Below are positions 44,994-54,811 of a stretch of 64,000 nt of DNA, one piece after another (within the stretch, counting starts at the first letter, position 1; each line of letters starts with the position of its first letter). The stretch spans positions 561,001 through 625,000 of the forward strand of contig NC_090159.1 of NCBI RefSeq assembly GCF_017916325.1, written 5' to 3'. The DNA is from Leishmania martiniquensis. Taxonomy: Eukaryota; Euglenozoa; Kinetoplastea; Trypanosomatida; Trypanosomatidae. A program made the translations under genes and the position numbers. Below the pieces are notes generated by a model, which was not told the origin of the DNA, did not search any database, and saw nothing but the letters and a program-made list of their open reading frames with translations.

Positions 44994-47900
44994 GTGACAT
45001 CACCTCTCGACATGGACAGGCCTACGAGCGTGCAACTTCCACACCTCTCTCACGCAGCGCCATAGCGCCATGGAGTCGCCAAGTCTCTGAATGGACGGGT
45101 AGGTGCACGCACACTTGGCCCGCGTTTGCCCGTCTTCTCCCCTCCCTGCCCCCGTCTTGTGGAGGGAGGACTTATCTCCTCTGTTCACTTCAGCACTTCT
45201 CTTTTGGGCTGTCGCTCCGCTTCCCCCTTTTTTCGCGTCCTCCTCTCAGGCGCACATGCGCACCAATGCCCGAGACGCTTCAGCGCTCCTTCTAGGAGGC
45301 CTCCTCAGCACCTCTTCCCCTCTGGTCCACCGCGAACCGTCAGCGTTCAGGCAAGCCAGGTGTGGCACTCATTGACCGGATATCGAGCGCTGACCGGTCC
45401 GCTCGTGTCGTGCGCGCATACACGCTGTATCGACAGAGGGAGGTTAGGGAAACTCTCTCGGGCCCGATGCACGTGCGCATGCTCACAATATTTTTGTGAG
45501 CTTGCGTGCGTGTGGCGTGCGTGAGGAGACGGCGAGCGGGTCTCGCATCTGCGTTGGGCACGTGCTCGAGCGAAAAGGAGAGGGTAGGTGAAAGGAGGCC
45601 CATCCACCACTGTGCAGAGCTCGTCGTCTGTGGAGAAGTCGCAGCAGCCACAACAGCGGCTCCATGAGCGCCAGCTGACACGTACTCGCGCGATGTGCTC
45701 CTCGTAATCCGCCCTCTCATTCGCTTCTTTGTTGTCTGTTGCTGTCCTCACCCCTTATTGATGTCGCTCTCTTCCGCTTCGTTCTTCCTGAGAATTTTGT
45801 TGTTCACCTTCAGCCTATGCGCTCGCTCCTCTCTCACCCTCCTGGCCCTCCCCTCTTGCAGCCATACGCGCCCTCCCCTCCCCTCTTCTTTCACCTTTCT
45901 GCCGCTTCCTGCCTCCTCCACCTTCGACGGTGGCTCAGGAGAAGGGGGAAGACCCGGTAAGGAGACGGCGCGTGAGGGCAATGGCGACAGACGAAGAAGC
46001 GCATGCCTGTGCCCGTGCCGTATGACGCGATCAGCTCTTTACCCCGTCTTACGGAGCTGCCTGCCCTTGCAGCCACAGGCACACGCATACACACAAACAC
46101 CCGCCTTCCTCCTCCCTCTGTCTCTCTGTCTCTTCCCTTTTTTCCCTTGCCAGTTTTTGCACAATGGGGCGTGCCACTCCGTAGCGTCTCCGACGTTATT
46201 TTTTCTCTTCGCTCGCTCGCTCGCTCTCTTTGGAGCCCATCGTCTCCGTCTCTCCTCTCCTCCTCCTCTTTGTGGTCAGAGGAGGAGGAGGGGAAGGGTA
46301 TAACGTTTATGTGCATTTATCTCTATACATATCTCTCTCTGCGTGTGTGTATTTGTGCATCCTTGAGGAGGGAAGGAGCAGCGCAAGAGACGCTCCCTCA
46401 CCTTCCCCGCTTTCTCTCGCTGGGCTGTGCACCCGCTGGCGTTTCTCTGATGCCACGCTCCTTATTTGCGCTCGTGCTCGATTCTCTCAAACCCTCGTCG
46501 GCTCCCCTCCTCCCCCCTCTTTTTCCCCCTCTCTTCTGCTTTCCCTTCTCTTGAAGTGTCTTTCCGATCACGCCCTCTCAGCACCCCTTCTCTTTCGCTT
46601 TCCCTGCGCCACCTTCGATGACAGCGGTGATGGAGGTGGCGCAGCTCCTATGTGACAGAGGACACAATACCTTTTTCGTACAGCTTTCGTACTGCATCCG
46701 CCTTTCTCTACTGTTTTTCTTTTTTTGATATTTTTTTGCCCTCTGCCTGTACGCTTGCCCCGTGCAGCCTCCCTCCCTCTCCTTCGAAGGCAGCATCCCT
46801 CTCCGCTGAAATAGGCGTCGTGCAGCCGGGACAGCGTACACGTGCTTGTGTGTTCGTTCGTGTTCGAGATAAAGAGTCGCCGACCGGGCGCCGCAAATGA
46901 GGGGGGACCCTATGTGGAGCTCCTGCGCCATCGCGGTGCGGGGTAAGTGGATGCACTAAACCTTGCCTCTCCATATGGATCGGCAAGTCAAGTCGACCAA
47001 GCAAGCAAAAAAAAGAGACAAAGTTCGTGCAGGAAAGGAGTCCCCCCTGCCCGCCATTTCTTTAGCGCTCCCAGGCTTCATGCCGCCCGTCTAACCGTAT
47101 GAGGGAGGAGAGGGCGCTGCCACAGCGAGAGACCTATCCGGCTGTGTCTCCTCTACGCCAGCTCGTACACATGCGGCCGCTTTGCAGGTGTGCTTGCGTG
47201 CTGGTGCTTGTCACCACCGCGTTAGTGCGTGCAAAACATGTCTGCAGAGGCCGGTGATGGCGGTCTTTTCTTCCTCTCCTCCTGCCCCACTCGGCGGTTG
47301 TGCTTCGCTACGCACAGGCACACCATCTCCACACTGGTCTCGCCCTCCGCCTGCGACGGCGTCTCATGCTCTCCCCTCTTTGCCTCTTCTTTTCCCCGCC
47401 TCCTCCTCCTCCTCATGTACCGCGCCTTTTATATGTTTCTCCTCATTTTGCCGCCACCGGGGCGTATGTGCCTCTCGGTGCTTGTGCGCGCGCGTGCGTG
47501 TCTCTCTCTCTCGCTTGTCACACACCGCTACCCACCCCTCCTCTCCTCCTCCTCCTCCTTGTCCCCCTCGCTCTCCTGCTCCTCCCTGACTTCCACAAGG
47601 TAAGAGCACGAGCATCGACTGCCCCTTTTACAGACGCACAGGCACACACCGTAAAGGGAGGGGAGGGGAAGATAGAGGTGCCTGCAGAGGTGGCGAAGGG
47701 AGTGTGCTGAGGAATCTCTCTTCAAGAGCTCCGGCGTTTGCGAGGGCGCCTGCACGCACCACTGACAGAAGCGCGACGTGCCTCAGCCGCCGTAAGAACA
47801 CAGGTAAACAGCAGTAGACATATACACATAAAGCGGACGCCTGTGCCTGTGAATATCTGCCCCCTTTGCCAGCACTTCCATCAAGTGGCACGCGCAGTTG

Positions 47901-47996
47901 AACGGACGCTGGCGCTCGGGTTCTCCTCCGCCTCCCTATTGAGTCGGGTGATCCCCTCGTGGCGGCAGCAACAGCAGGGACTGAAACTTTCCAACC
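44994..47996. other. Spacer before the UBAC2-like gene
   Basis: No gene recognised. The stretch is mostly CT-rich with short repeats, such as CTCG near 46205-46225. A patch around 46860-47020 is different in composition and ends in an A-rich stretch at about 47000-47015; it might be an old retroposon remnant but I cannot show this. A long pyrimidine-rich tract at about 47510-47597 precedes the predicted acceptor. Confidence 0.6.
47510..47599 (+). promoter_or_regulatory. Predicted spliced-leader acceptor of the UBAC2-like gene
   Basis: A strong CT tract ends at the AG at 47598-47599. The following 397 nt contain no ATG until the start codon at 47997. Confidence 0.55.
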
Positions 47997-49190
47997 ATGA
48001 TTCTTGAAGGAGCTCCGGTGACGGGGCTGACCCTTCTCATCTCCACCGTCTCATCGACAATGGTGCGGGGCCAGTACACACGCTATCGTGGCACGGCTTT
48101 CGCTGCAGACACGTTGGCCGCCCCACTCGCCGGCTTCACGTTCACAAGGCGCCTCCTGCTGCAGAGTATCCCGATAGGCCCGCTGGGCATTTCTGTCATG
48201 GATATCTTTCTCACCATCAACTTGCTCTATCAGTTTCGCACGCTGGAACGGCGGTGGGGGTCCAACTCGTTTATGGCATTTCTCTTCAGCTCAGCCATGC
48301 TTGGTGTGTGCGCCGTCCAGCTCTTCATCACGGAGAGCGGGTCGAAGCAGCTGTCCATCGACGCTGTCCGCATCCTCTCTGCTGCTGGTACCATTGTTCC
48401 TTTATCGGCGCTGCTTACATGCTATCTTCGAGAGGTGCCGTCGCGGTCGACGTTGGCGATGCGCATCCCTGGCACGAACCTCACCATTTCAGAGAAGGCG
48501 GTGGCGCTGCTGCCGCTGCTGAAGCTTCTGCTGACCCCTAGCACGCAGCTGCAGGCGCAGACGTTTCGCCGGGCGGCAGTCGAGGTCGATGTGGGCGTGT
48601 GGACACGGCTGTGGTTCGCCCTTATCGGCACCGTCTTTGCCTTGATGTCAACGCGCTCAGGAGTCGTGCGCTGGTGGCTGACAGTCTTCACACGGTACGT
48701 GTGCCGCCCGCTGTTGCGCTTCCTTCGTCCGCTGACGGACGTCCTTTTTGGGCCGTCGTTTACTGTGGACCACGCCAAGCCGCGGAGCGCGCAGCACCAG
48801 CAGGGTGGCAATGGGAACTTTCAGCTGGGCGGCGGCAGTGCTCGCGGCGGCTTTGATGGCGCTGACGACACAGGTGTCGTGGACGGTGGCCGATACGTGG
48901 TGGAAAGCCTTATGGGTGACGACCCTCTTCAGGAGGTGCGTGCCCGCATGCGCGCGCGGCGACACAGGGCGCAACAGCACCAGCAGCAGGGCCCACTAGG
49001 CGACACCGTGGCCGACAGGGCGTCTGCCCCGGTGCGGCGTCGCAGCACGCAGGGGGAGGCAGCGAGAAACGAGGCGGTTGCCACTATAGAAGCAATCGGC
49101 CTCCGCGCATCACGTGATGAGATCATCGCAGCGCTGGACATGGCGGGAGGCAGCCTTGAGATGGCCGTGCAGATCCTTCTGGGCAGCTAA
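47997..49190 (+). CDS. UBAC2-like rhomboid-family pseudoprotease with a C-terminal UBA domain
   Basis: A 397-residue predicted membrane protein. Hydrophobic segments at about residues 57-77, 88-108, 118-142 and 202-218, with weaker ones near 5-25 and 158-172, form a rhomboid/derlin-like membrane region. The segment MDIFLTINLLYQFRTLERRWGS is typical of the UBAC2 group. I see no Gly-x-Ser-x protease motif, so catalysis is unlikely. A disordered Gly/Arg/Gln-rich linker (about 255-355) leads to a UBA domain at about 356-397 (ATIEAIGLRASRDEIIAAL), which binds ubiquitin. In other eukaryotes UBAC2 works in ER protein quality control and lipid-droplet traffic; the same role here is inferred. The start is the first ATG after the predicted acceptor. 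Confidence 0.75.
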   Translation: MILEGAPVTGLTLLISTVSSTMVRGQYTRYRGTAFAADTLAAPLAGFTFTRRLLLQSIPIGPLGISVMDIFLTINLLYQFRTLERRWGSNSFMAFLFSSAMLGVCAVQLFITESGSKQLSIDAVRILSAAGTIVPLSALLTCYLREVPSRSTLAMRIPGTNLTISEKAVALLPLLKLLLTPSTQLQAQTFRRAAVEVDVGVWTRLWFALIGTVFALMSTRSGVVRWWLTVFTRYVCRPLLRFLRPLTDVLFGPSFTVDHAKPRSAQHQQGGNGNFQLGGGSARGGFDGADDTGVVDGGRYVVESLMGDDPLQEVRARMRARRHRAQQHQQQGPLGDTVADRASAPVRRRSTQGEAARNEAVATIEAIGLRASRDEIIAALDMAGGSLEMAVQILLGS

Positions 49191-49890
49191 GGTGCTGTGA
49201 ATGACCCCCTGTTATCACCACCACCACCTGTTGGAGAGCGCTCTCCATCCCTATCGCGCTGACGTTGCTCTTGCGGCGCAGCCATGACTGGGGAGACTCG
49301 TACGCACCATCTTTGCCCGCCTCCTTCCTCTCTCTCGCCTGATGCGCAGGTGTGAGCCACAAAGCTATTGCTCTTACCCCTTTCCACTCCATCTACTGCG
49401 TGGTCTTATAAAACATTATCCACTTGGCGCTATTAGTTATATCAATATATATAGTTGCCTGCGTAGGCGTGCTTGTGTGCCGCCCAAATGCTCTTCCGTG
49501 TATTACCTTCCCTCTCACTCGCACTCTCTCTCCCTGTGTGTGTGTGTAATGCACCATGCGTGTGCATCGGCAATGGCGTCCATACCCCCTTCCCCCTTTC
49601 TTTCCCCTCTTCTGTCTCCTCTCTTTCCAGTTCCTTCCCCGTCTCTCTCGAACTTGCCAGCACACAAAGGCACCACCATTCGCGCACCTATGCGCAGGTG
49701 CCCTTGCAACAGCGGAGCACATCGATCTATAGGCCTCCTGCGTCTATCCGTGCTTGGCAGCTCTGTGCTCCACTTCCCTTCACCCCCCCTCCCTGCGTAC
49801 GCGCCTCAAAGCCGCCCAACAAAGTCCCTATCGAATTCGACAAGGAAAGCAACAACAACTGAAAAGCACCGTTGGCGAGAGAAGCCTTTC
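49191..49890. other. Spacer between UBAC2-like and RUN genes
   Basis: No separate gene recognised. Two pyrimidine tracts each followed by AG (ending at 49629-49630 and 49810-49811) could serve as acceptors for the RUN gene. The RUN frame is open upstream through this stretch but with no domain-like sequence. Confidence 0.6.
49762..49811 (+). promoter_or_regulatory. Candidate spliced-leader acceptor of the RUN gene
   Basis: A CT-rich tract is followed by the AG at 49810-49811. The first ATG afterwards is 49891. If instead the AG at 49629-49630 is used, an in-frame ATG at 49690 would add 67 residues. Confidence 0.4.
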
Positions 49891-51540
49891 ATGGACTCTG
49901 CCATCGCTCAGCTTCGCGAGTGCGTCAGAGAGCTTCTCGCGTATCATCTACACATACTGCGCAATGAGTTCGAGCCACAACCCTCGCCTCTGGCTGAGCC
50001 GCAGCCGCCCCACCCGCAACCGCACGATTCCTCGGCGCTGGCGGACGCCATCGAGGGTTTCCTGACGGAGCTCACTCGAGTCCTCTCCATGGGCCTCTGC
50101 GATAGCGATGGCGGATTGTGGCGGGTGCTAGAACTACTGGAGTGCGTGCCTGGCCGCATGCAGGCAGCTGCCGAGGCGACAGCAGCAACAACCGAGGCGG
50201 CCGCCGCAGGTGAGCACAGAGTTCGAGAACCTCTACAACGGCTGCAGAGATTCCGGTTCGCCTCCCAGATGGTCTACGTGGCTCGATCAACGTTTTCGGC
50301 TGTCTCGCACACGCTGCGGGCCCGTATTCTACTTCGCTTGACCCTCAACCAAGGGTGTCTCCTGGCAGCCCTTGAGCTGCTCCGGCGGTGGTGTTGGCCA
50401 GAGCTGCTCGTGCTCTACGCCGCTCGTCGTGGAGGCCTCAGCAGCGCTGCGGCCGACTCTACGGCGCTGTTGGTACAGCCGCACACGGACAGCGACTTGT
50501 GGAACTCCTTCGTTGCCGCTATCGCACCTGTGGCGGGCCCGCCAGTGGGCGAGATCGCAGCCGGCGCGCCGAAGGTAGCCACCCAGCCCTTTCACCTGCA
50601 GCTTTTCGTCTCTGGGCTCGACGACAACAGCGCGGCTTCTCACAGCTACTATACGCAGGTTCAGAGATACGTCTTCGGTCGCCAGCCTACGCGGCCATCC
50701 GCACTGGCGTGCTATCGTGCTGCTCTTCAGCGGCCGCGCCGCTTAGCAGCAGAAGATAGCAGCTGCTATTGCGCTGCCTTCCCAGGCGAGGGCGTTGCGT
50801 CCTCTTCGCAGATCGCCCAGTATCCCGCCGAGCAGCTTGTTTTGCGTGTGGAGTCGCTGCCGGTCGACCGTCGAAGTGCATCAGCCAAGGCGACTGCGCC
50901 TTTGCTGAGGACCAATGTGTCGTACGACTCCTCCTCGTCCACCTTGTCGTCACACGTCGCCACGCAGGCGCCCTTCCGCGTGCACGGAGAGCGACTCCGT
51001 AACACGAAGAAACGGCGCCAAAGGCCTTCTTCGCGCTCTACGACGGCTACAGAGGAGGCCGCTGCGCTGCCAATGCCGGCGAGCAAAACGGGTGGCCACT
51101 CTGATGAAGTTAGCGATATCGTCTCGAGGGTGGCGGCGCATTCATCCGCCGTGGTGACAGAGGCGAGGATATGCCGAGGTGCTTCGGGGGCGTTACAGGA
51201 AGCAGCGGCCACAGGCAAGGAGGATGGTGCTCTACAAACGGACGTTCCGCATGTACTGCCGGCGGTGGCGGAGGCTGTGGCTCGTGAAGGGGTTAGTAGG
51301 GCCTTCGGCACCGCTTTGACAGACTCACCCACCGCCGATCCCCTGAGCTCGCCTCCTGCGCTCTGCGCGAGTACCTCTGCTTGCGTGACTCTCGATACTT
51401 CGTCTGCCTCCACACCTTTTCCCGAGCTGCTAGACCTTCGACACCGCCTGTGGTTGTGCTGGCTGGCGGTCGTGACGCGCGCTGAGCTGGAGGAGCGCGC
51501 GCGCATCGCTGTGCAGGATGTCGACGCGAACACGTCGTAG
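49891..51540 (+). CDS. RUN-domain-like protein
   Basis: A 549-residue protein whose first 200 residues resemble a RUN domain, a helical fold that binds small GTPases of the Rab, Rap or Arl type in vesicle and organelle transport. Supporting features are an N-terminal helix with the pattern LRECVRELLAYHL, the segment GLCDSDGGLWRVLELLE, and later ARILLRLTLNQGCLLAALELL, which matches the conserved late RUN block (arginine, leucine and Asn spaced as in known members). From about residue 230 to 520 the chain is Ser/Ala/Thr-rich and probably disordered. The last 30 residues contain a helical segment LLDLRHRLWLCWLAVV. The start was chosen from the acceptor at 49810-49811; ATG 49690 is the alternative. 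RUN assignment is by eye only. Confidence 0.65.
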   Translation: MDSAIAQLRECVRELLAYHLHILRNEFEPQPSPLAEPQPPHPQPHDSSALADAIEGFLTELTRVLSMGLCDSDGGLWRVLELLECVPGRMQAAAEATAATTEAAAAGEHRVREPLQRLQRFRFASQMVYVARSTFSAVSHTLRARILLRLTLNQGCLLAALELLRRWCWPELLVLYAARRGGLSSAAADSTALLVQPHTDSDLWNSFVAAIAPVAGPPVGEIAAGAPKVATQPFHLQLFVSGLDDNSAASHSYYTQVQRYVFGRQPTRPSALACYRAALQRPRRLAAEDSSCYCAAFPGEGVASSSQIAQYPAEQLVLRVESLPVDRRSASAKATAPLLRTNVSYDSSSSTLSSHVATQAPFRVHGERLRNTKKRRQRPSSRSTTATEEAAALPMPASKTGGHSDEVSDIVSRVAAHSSAVVTEARICRGASGALQEAAATGKEDGALQTDVPHVLPAVAEAVAREGVSRAFGTALTDSPTADPLSSPPALCASTSACVTLDTSSASTPFPELLDLRHRLWLCWLAVVTRAELEERARIAVQDVDANTS

Positions 51541-51669
51541 AAGGGGAATGCCCTGACGACGAGGAGCGAGGTACACACAAAAGGGGGGGGGGACGAAACT
51601 GATCATGCGCGACAACCGCGTCGCCTTCGCACGCGTGTGTGTGCTCGACGCCTAGTTCTCCCGCTGAGA

Positions 51670-51701
<32 letters not shown>

Positions 51702-52511
51702 ATACCCGTCGGGCGCTTTTGTTGCTTTCCGTGTTGCCTTTCTTCCGCTTCTTGCTGTGTGTGCGCTATACAGTGAGCCTCCTCCCCTCCCTCCCTCTCT
51801 CTCTGTGTGTGTGTGTGTGCGCCCCTTGTACGACCACCTTTTCCCTTCACGTCCTCCGTCCTTCGCGGGGTGTGGGTGTGAGAGAGGCCCTGCCTCAACT
51901 TCTTTTGCTTCCTCGCTTGTGCGGCCCAGCCTCTGTGAGAGGGCGAGAAGAAGTGAAAAGACGGAGGCGAATAGAGAGAGGGAGGGAGGGGGGAGGGGAG
52001 GGGGGGGCGTATCACGGGCGACGATGGCGAGGGAAGTGTACCTCCAGGGTGGAGTCGCTTCGCTCTCTCTCCCCTCTCCTCCCCATCATCCACACGTTCC
52101 CAACGCAGCTCTTCATGAAACTTCGGCCATGGACGAGTGCTTGGTGGACGTGCGCAGTTTCCGCGGCCAAAAACCGACGTCTATGCGAGTGTGCAAGCGA
52201 AAGGGCCGCAGCAGCATTGGCTGTTCCCCTTAAGCCGTCCGGAAACTTTTGATCTATTTCGCTTCTCTGTCCCTGCCGGTGGCTGTGGGGACACAGCTTT
52301 GTGTTCGCGTCGCACCTCAAGCGGTCCAGTACGTCCCACTCGCTGTGGAAAGCAGCCAGCTGGTCCCCTCACCCATCCTGCCCTCACCCATCCCTCTCTA
52401 CCGGCACACTGGTCACACGTCCGAGAGCTCACGCACACATCAGAGCACACATCATTCACGCATCGTTTTCGTATCTCTTTTACTTTTTTTTGTCGTCCCT
52501 CCGTACGACTG
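51541..52511. other. RUN gene 3' UTR and spacer
   Basis: No gene recognised apart from the possible small ORF that follows. It includes a TA-then-TG microsatellite at about 51670-51702, a GT repeat near 51803-51818 and a purine-rich block near 51955-52010. A pyrimidine-rich patch at about 52462-52502 lies just before the small ORF. Confidence 0.6.
51668..51704. repeat. TA/TG microsatellite
   Basis: Eight or so TA units run directly into about eight TG units. Simple repeat in a 3' UTR or spacer. Confidence 0.85.
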
Positions 52512-52712
52512 ATGAGGAGAGAGGACGAAATCAACGCGAGGGCCGCGGAGGCAATGCGCTGCGCCGACAACGCGGATGCAGAGGAGTGCCTGGCGGCGTC
52601 GCCCCTCCTTGGATCTGATGCGGCCCAGCAGCAGCAGCAGCAGTGGAGCGAGACAGCGGCGGAGGCCATGCGCCGTGCCGATGTGGCCTATACCCGGGAC
52701 GACGAAGCATAG
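52512..52712 (+). CDS. Possible small protein of 66 residues with an internal repeat
   Basis: An ATG-started ORF of 66 codons sits directly after a CT-rich patch. The peptide is acidic and Ala-rich and contains the same short motif twice, AAEAMRCAD near residues 11-19 and AAEAMRRAD near 49-57, separated by a Gln run from a CAG repeat. The frame has the coding-like third-position bias seen in the neighbours and would be mostly helical. I know no matching family. It could be a genuine small gene or a chance ORF in the RUN 3' UTR; an acceptor AG is not clear in the patch immediately upstream. I rate it as unproven. Confidence 0.35.
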   Translation: MRREDEINARAAEAMRCADNADAEECLAASPLLGSDAAQQQQQQWSETAAEAMRRADVAYTRDDEA

Positions 52713-52877
52713 AGCGGAAGGGAAACGAAGGTAAGAGAGAGATGATGATAAGGATACGATGACGGCGGTACTTGCGAAGGGGGCGGTTGCAGATGGCACC
52801 GGCGGGGGGGGGTACGCCAGAAGAGCTCCGTAGGCGTCTACACACACACACACACGCACAGATGAGGTAATGACGTC

Positions 52878-52938
52878 ATCGATATATACGCACGCATATA
52901 TATATATATGTATATGTATGTATGTGTGTATATGTAGG
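52878..52938. repeat. TA/TG microsatellite
   Basis: A mix of TA, TG and GTAT units in a spacer; simple repeat. Confidence 0.8.
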
Positions 52939-53402
52939 TGCCGTTTTGGACTTGTCCTACGCTCCGTCTTCTGTCTCCAGGTCACTGCCGACCCCACGCC
53001 GCCCACACTCTCCTCTCCCCCTTCGCCCGCGTGACGCTGGCACGTTTTGCCCCAACCCCGTCTCCCTCCCCTCCGCTTGTTTCTGTCTTCTTTGGCCCCC
53101 CTCCCTCCCGCTCTCTCTCTCTCTCTTTCTCGTATCACCATCAAACGTACTGCACGTGGAATCTATATTTCTTCGCCTGGGTGTGTGCTTATGTGTATCT
53201 CTACCGCCGACTGCCCCGCTCCTGCTCCACCTCCGCTCCCCATCCCGTCATGGCAACCCCACATCCGCTCTTCCCTTCCCCTCTCCCCCTACACAAACCC
53301 CAGCGCACACAGAAGAGAAGAAAATCGAAATGAGCGAGAGAGAGAAACGAAGGAAGTATATTTTCAACAGATACAGAAGCAGTGCCTCTCCAGTTGGATC
53401 TA

Positions 53403-53457
53403 TGCACACACACACACACATACATATACATATACATATATATGTATATGTATACAG
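53403..53457. repeat. CA/TA microsatellite
   Basis: A CA run passes into TA-containing units (acatat, tatgta). Simple repeat in a spacer. Confidence 0.8.
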
Positions 53458-53779
53458 ACCGACACCCGAAACACATTCGCCAACACGAGTCGCACCACTT
53501 GTATCGCACGGCAGTTGCGTGAGGGATGCGTCTGCGACAGTAGTGAATGTGTGTGTGCGTGTATGCCGCTGCCCCCTGTATTTTTTTCTCTGTTCGCCCG
53601 CCTTGGCAGTGCTCACCTCATCATCGCCTGACGCATCTTGATGTGCGCGCTGCTGCTGATATGCCCTGAGGTGGGCCGAACACGCTTCGACCGCAGGAAA
53701 AGAAGCGTCTCTGCTTTGTACCATATGCAGCAGCGCACAGCTGAGCACACTTGCACTCATCGGAAGAACTTCTTACGGG

Positions 53780-53846
53780 TCTTTGCTACCTTTTCGGCCC
53801 CTCCAATCCGTCAACCTCTCCGCTACCTTCCCTCCTCGCTTTTGAG
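53780..53846 (+). promoter_or_regulatory. Predicted spliced-leader acceptor of RBX1
   Basis: A CT-rich tract ends at the AG at 53845-53846. No ATG occurs in the following 129 nt before the RBX1 start. Confidence 0.55.
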
Positions 53847-53975
53847 CTCACCCACGTCTCGGTGCGCTTGTACACGGCAGTCTATCCCCGGTAGAATCAA
53901 TTAGATCGACTCACACATATACACACACCAACGCTTCCAGGGGCATATCTTCATTTCCACCCTCGCGCACCCACC

Positions 53976-54335
53976 ATGTCGTCAGAACCCACCGCTACCT
54001 CTTCGAATGCCTCTGATGCAGCACCATCATCAGCGTTGATGCCGGGTGGCCGGCAGCTCTTTACCGTGGAAGAGTTTTACCCGGTGTACTTCTCGGCCTG
54101 GGAGCGTGAGACGGGTCTGTGCAGCATCTGCTGCAATCAAGTCGAGGGGCCGTGCGTCGTTTGCCAAAGCAACGCGGAGGCCACCTCAGCGGAGTGCAGC
54201 ATTACGTGGGGTGAGTGTGGCCACGCCTTTCATACCCACTGCATTGAGAAGTGGCTGAGGACGCGGCCGGTGTGCCCGCTCGACAACAAAGAGTGGAAGG
54301 ATCGCTCAGACTGGAACACCTCCGCCACCGTCTAG
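53976..54335 (+). CDS. RBX1: RBX1/ROC1 RING-H2 subunit of cullin-RING ubiquitin ligases
   Basis: A 119-residue protein of the RBX1 family, the subunit that docks on the cullin and recruits the ubiquitin E2. Zinc ligands match RBX1 throughout: Cys49, Cys52, Cys60, Cys63, Cys74, Cys81, His83, His86, Cys89, Cys100 and Asp103. The final Asp in place of Cys is a signature of RBX1 that separates it from APC11 and other RING-H2 proteins. The core sequence around CPLDNKEW is almost identical to other eukaryotes. The N-terminal 25 residues are Ser/Ala-rich and divergent, while the segment FTVEEFYPVYFSAWE replaces the strand that inserts into the cullin. The length is normal (about 108 in human). The start follows a clean acceptor. 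Confidence 0.93.
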   Translation: MSSEPTATSSNASDAAPSSALMPGGRQLFTVEEFYPVYFSAWERETGLCSICCNQVEGPCVVCQSNAEATSAECSITWGECGHAFHTHCIEKWLRTRPVCPLDNKEWKDRSDWNTSATV

Positions 54336-54811
54336 CGGTGGAACTCCAATGCGATAGAAAGGAGGGGTGGGTGGGGGAAAGCGGAGGGTGCGCAGACGTA
54401 TGCCCGTCTCCGTGTGTCTCCGTGTGTGTGTGTGTGTGAGGGAGAGAGAAGACTTCCGCTGCTCCGTTGACGGCTTACTTTGGCATGCAACCAAAATCGA
54501 GATGAAACTGTGGCGGCCCTGCAGGGCATTCATTGCTGTATTCGCCGCTGCCTATCTCCGTCTTTGCCCCACCCCACCCCTTTCTTCCTTCCTCTTTCTC
54601 TTTCCCCCACGGCACTGCGTGGTTTGGCGGCCGCTCCTAGAGAGGTGACTCAAGGCATCTCCAAAGCGGTACGCGCAGCAGTCGCCGGTGCAGGAGAAAA
54701 CTCTGTGAAGAAAAGCTGCGACACCGCACAGCCTGTGACACGCTACCACCCGCTCTTTTCTTCTTTCTCTTGGGCAGGTCTTCCTCACAAGATACAGAGG
54801 GGGGACATACA
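54336..54811. other. Spacer before the FAX/metaxin-like gene
   Basis: No gene recognised. The end is a pyrimidine-rich tract with the predicted acceptor of the next gene. A GT repeat is near 54422-54438. Confidence 0.65.
54749..54777 (+). promoter_or_regulatory. Predicted spliced-leader acceptor of the FAX/metaxin-like gene
   Basis: A pyrimidine-rich tract followed by the AG at 54776-54777 lies 34 nt before the start at 54812. An in-frame ATG at 54770 precedes this AG and would be removed, which fixes the downstream start. Confidence 0.6.

Larger units (their letters stand above)
52713..53975. other. Spacer before RBX1
   Basis: No gene recognised. It contains TA/TG microsatellites at about 52878-52938 and 53403-53457 and long CT-rich stretches. 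A tract at about 53770-53844 precedes the predicted RBX1 acceptor. Confidence 0.6.

Noticed and set aside
49342..49890. An N-terminal extension of the RUN protein by 183 residues
   Set aside because: The extension crosses two likely trans-splicing signals and is low complexity. ATG 49690 remains a weaker alternative.
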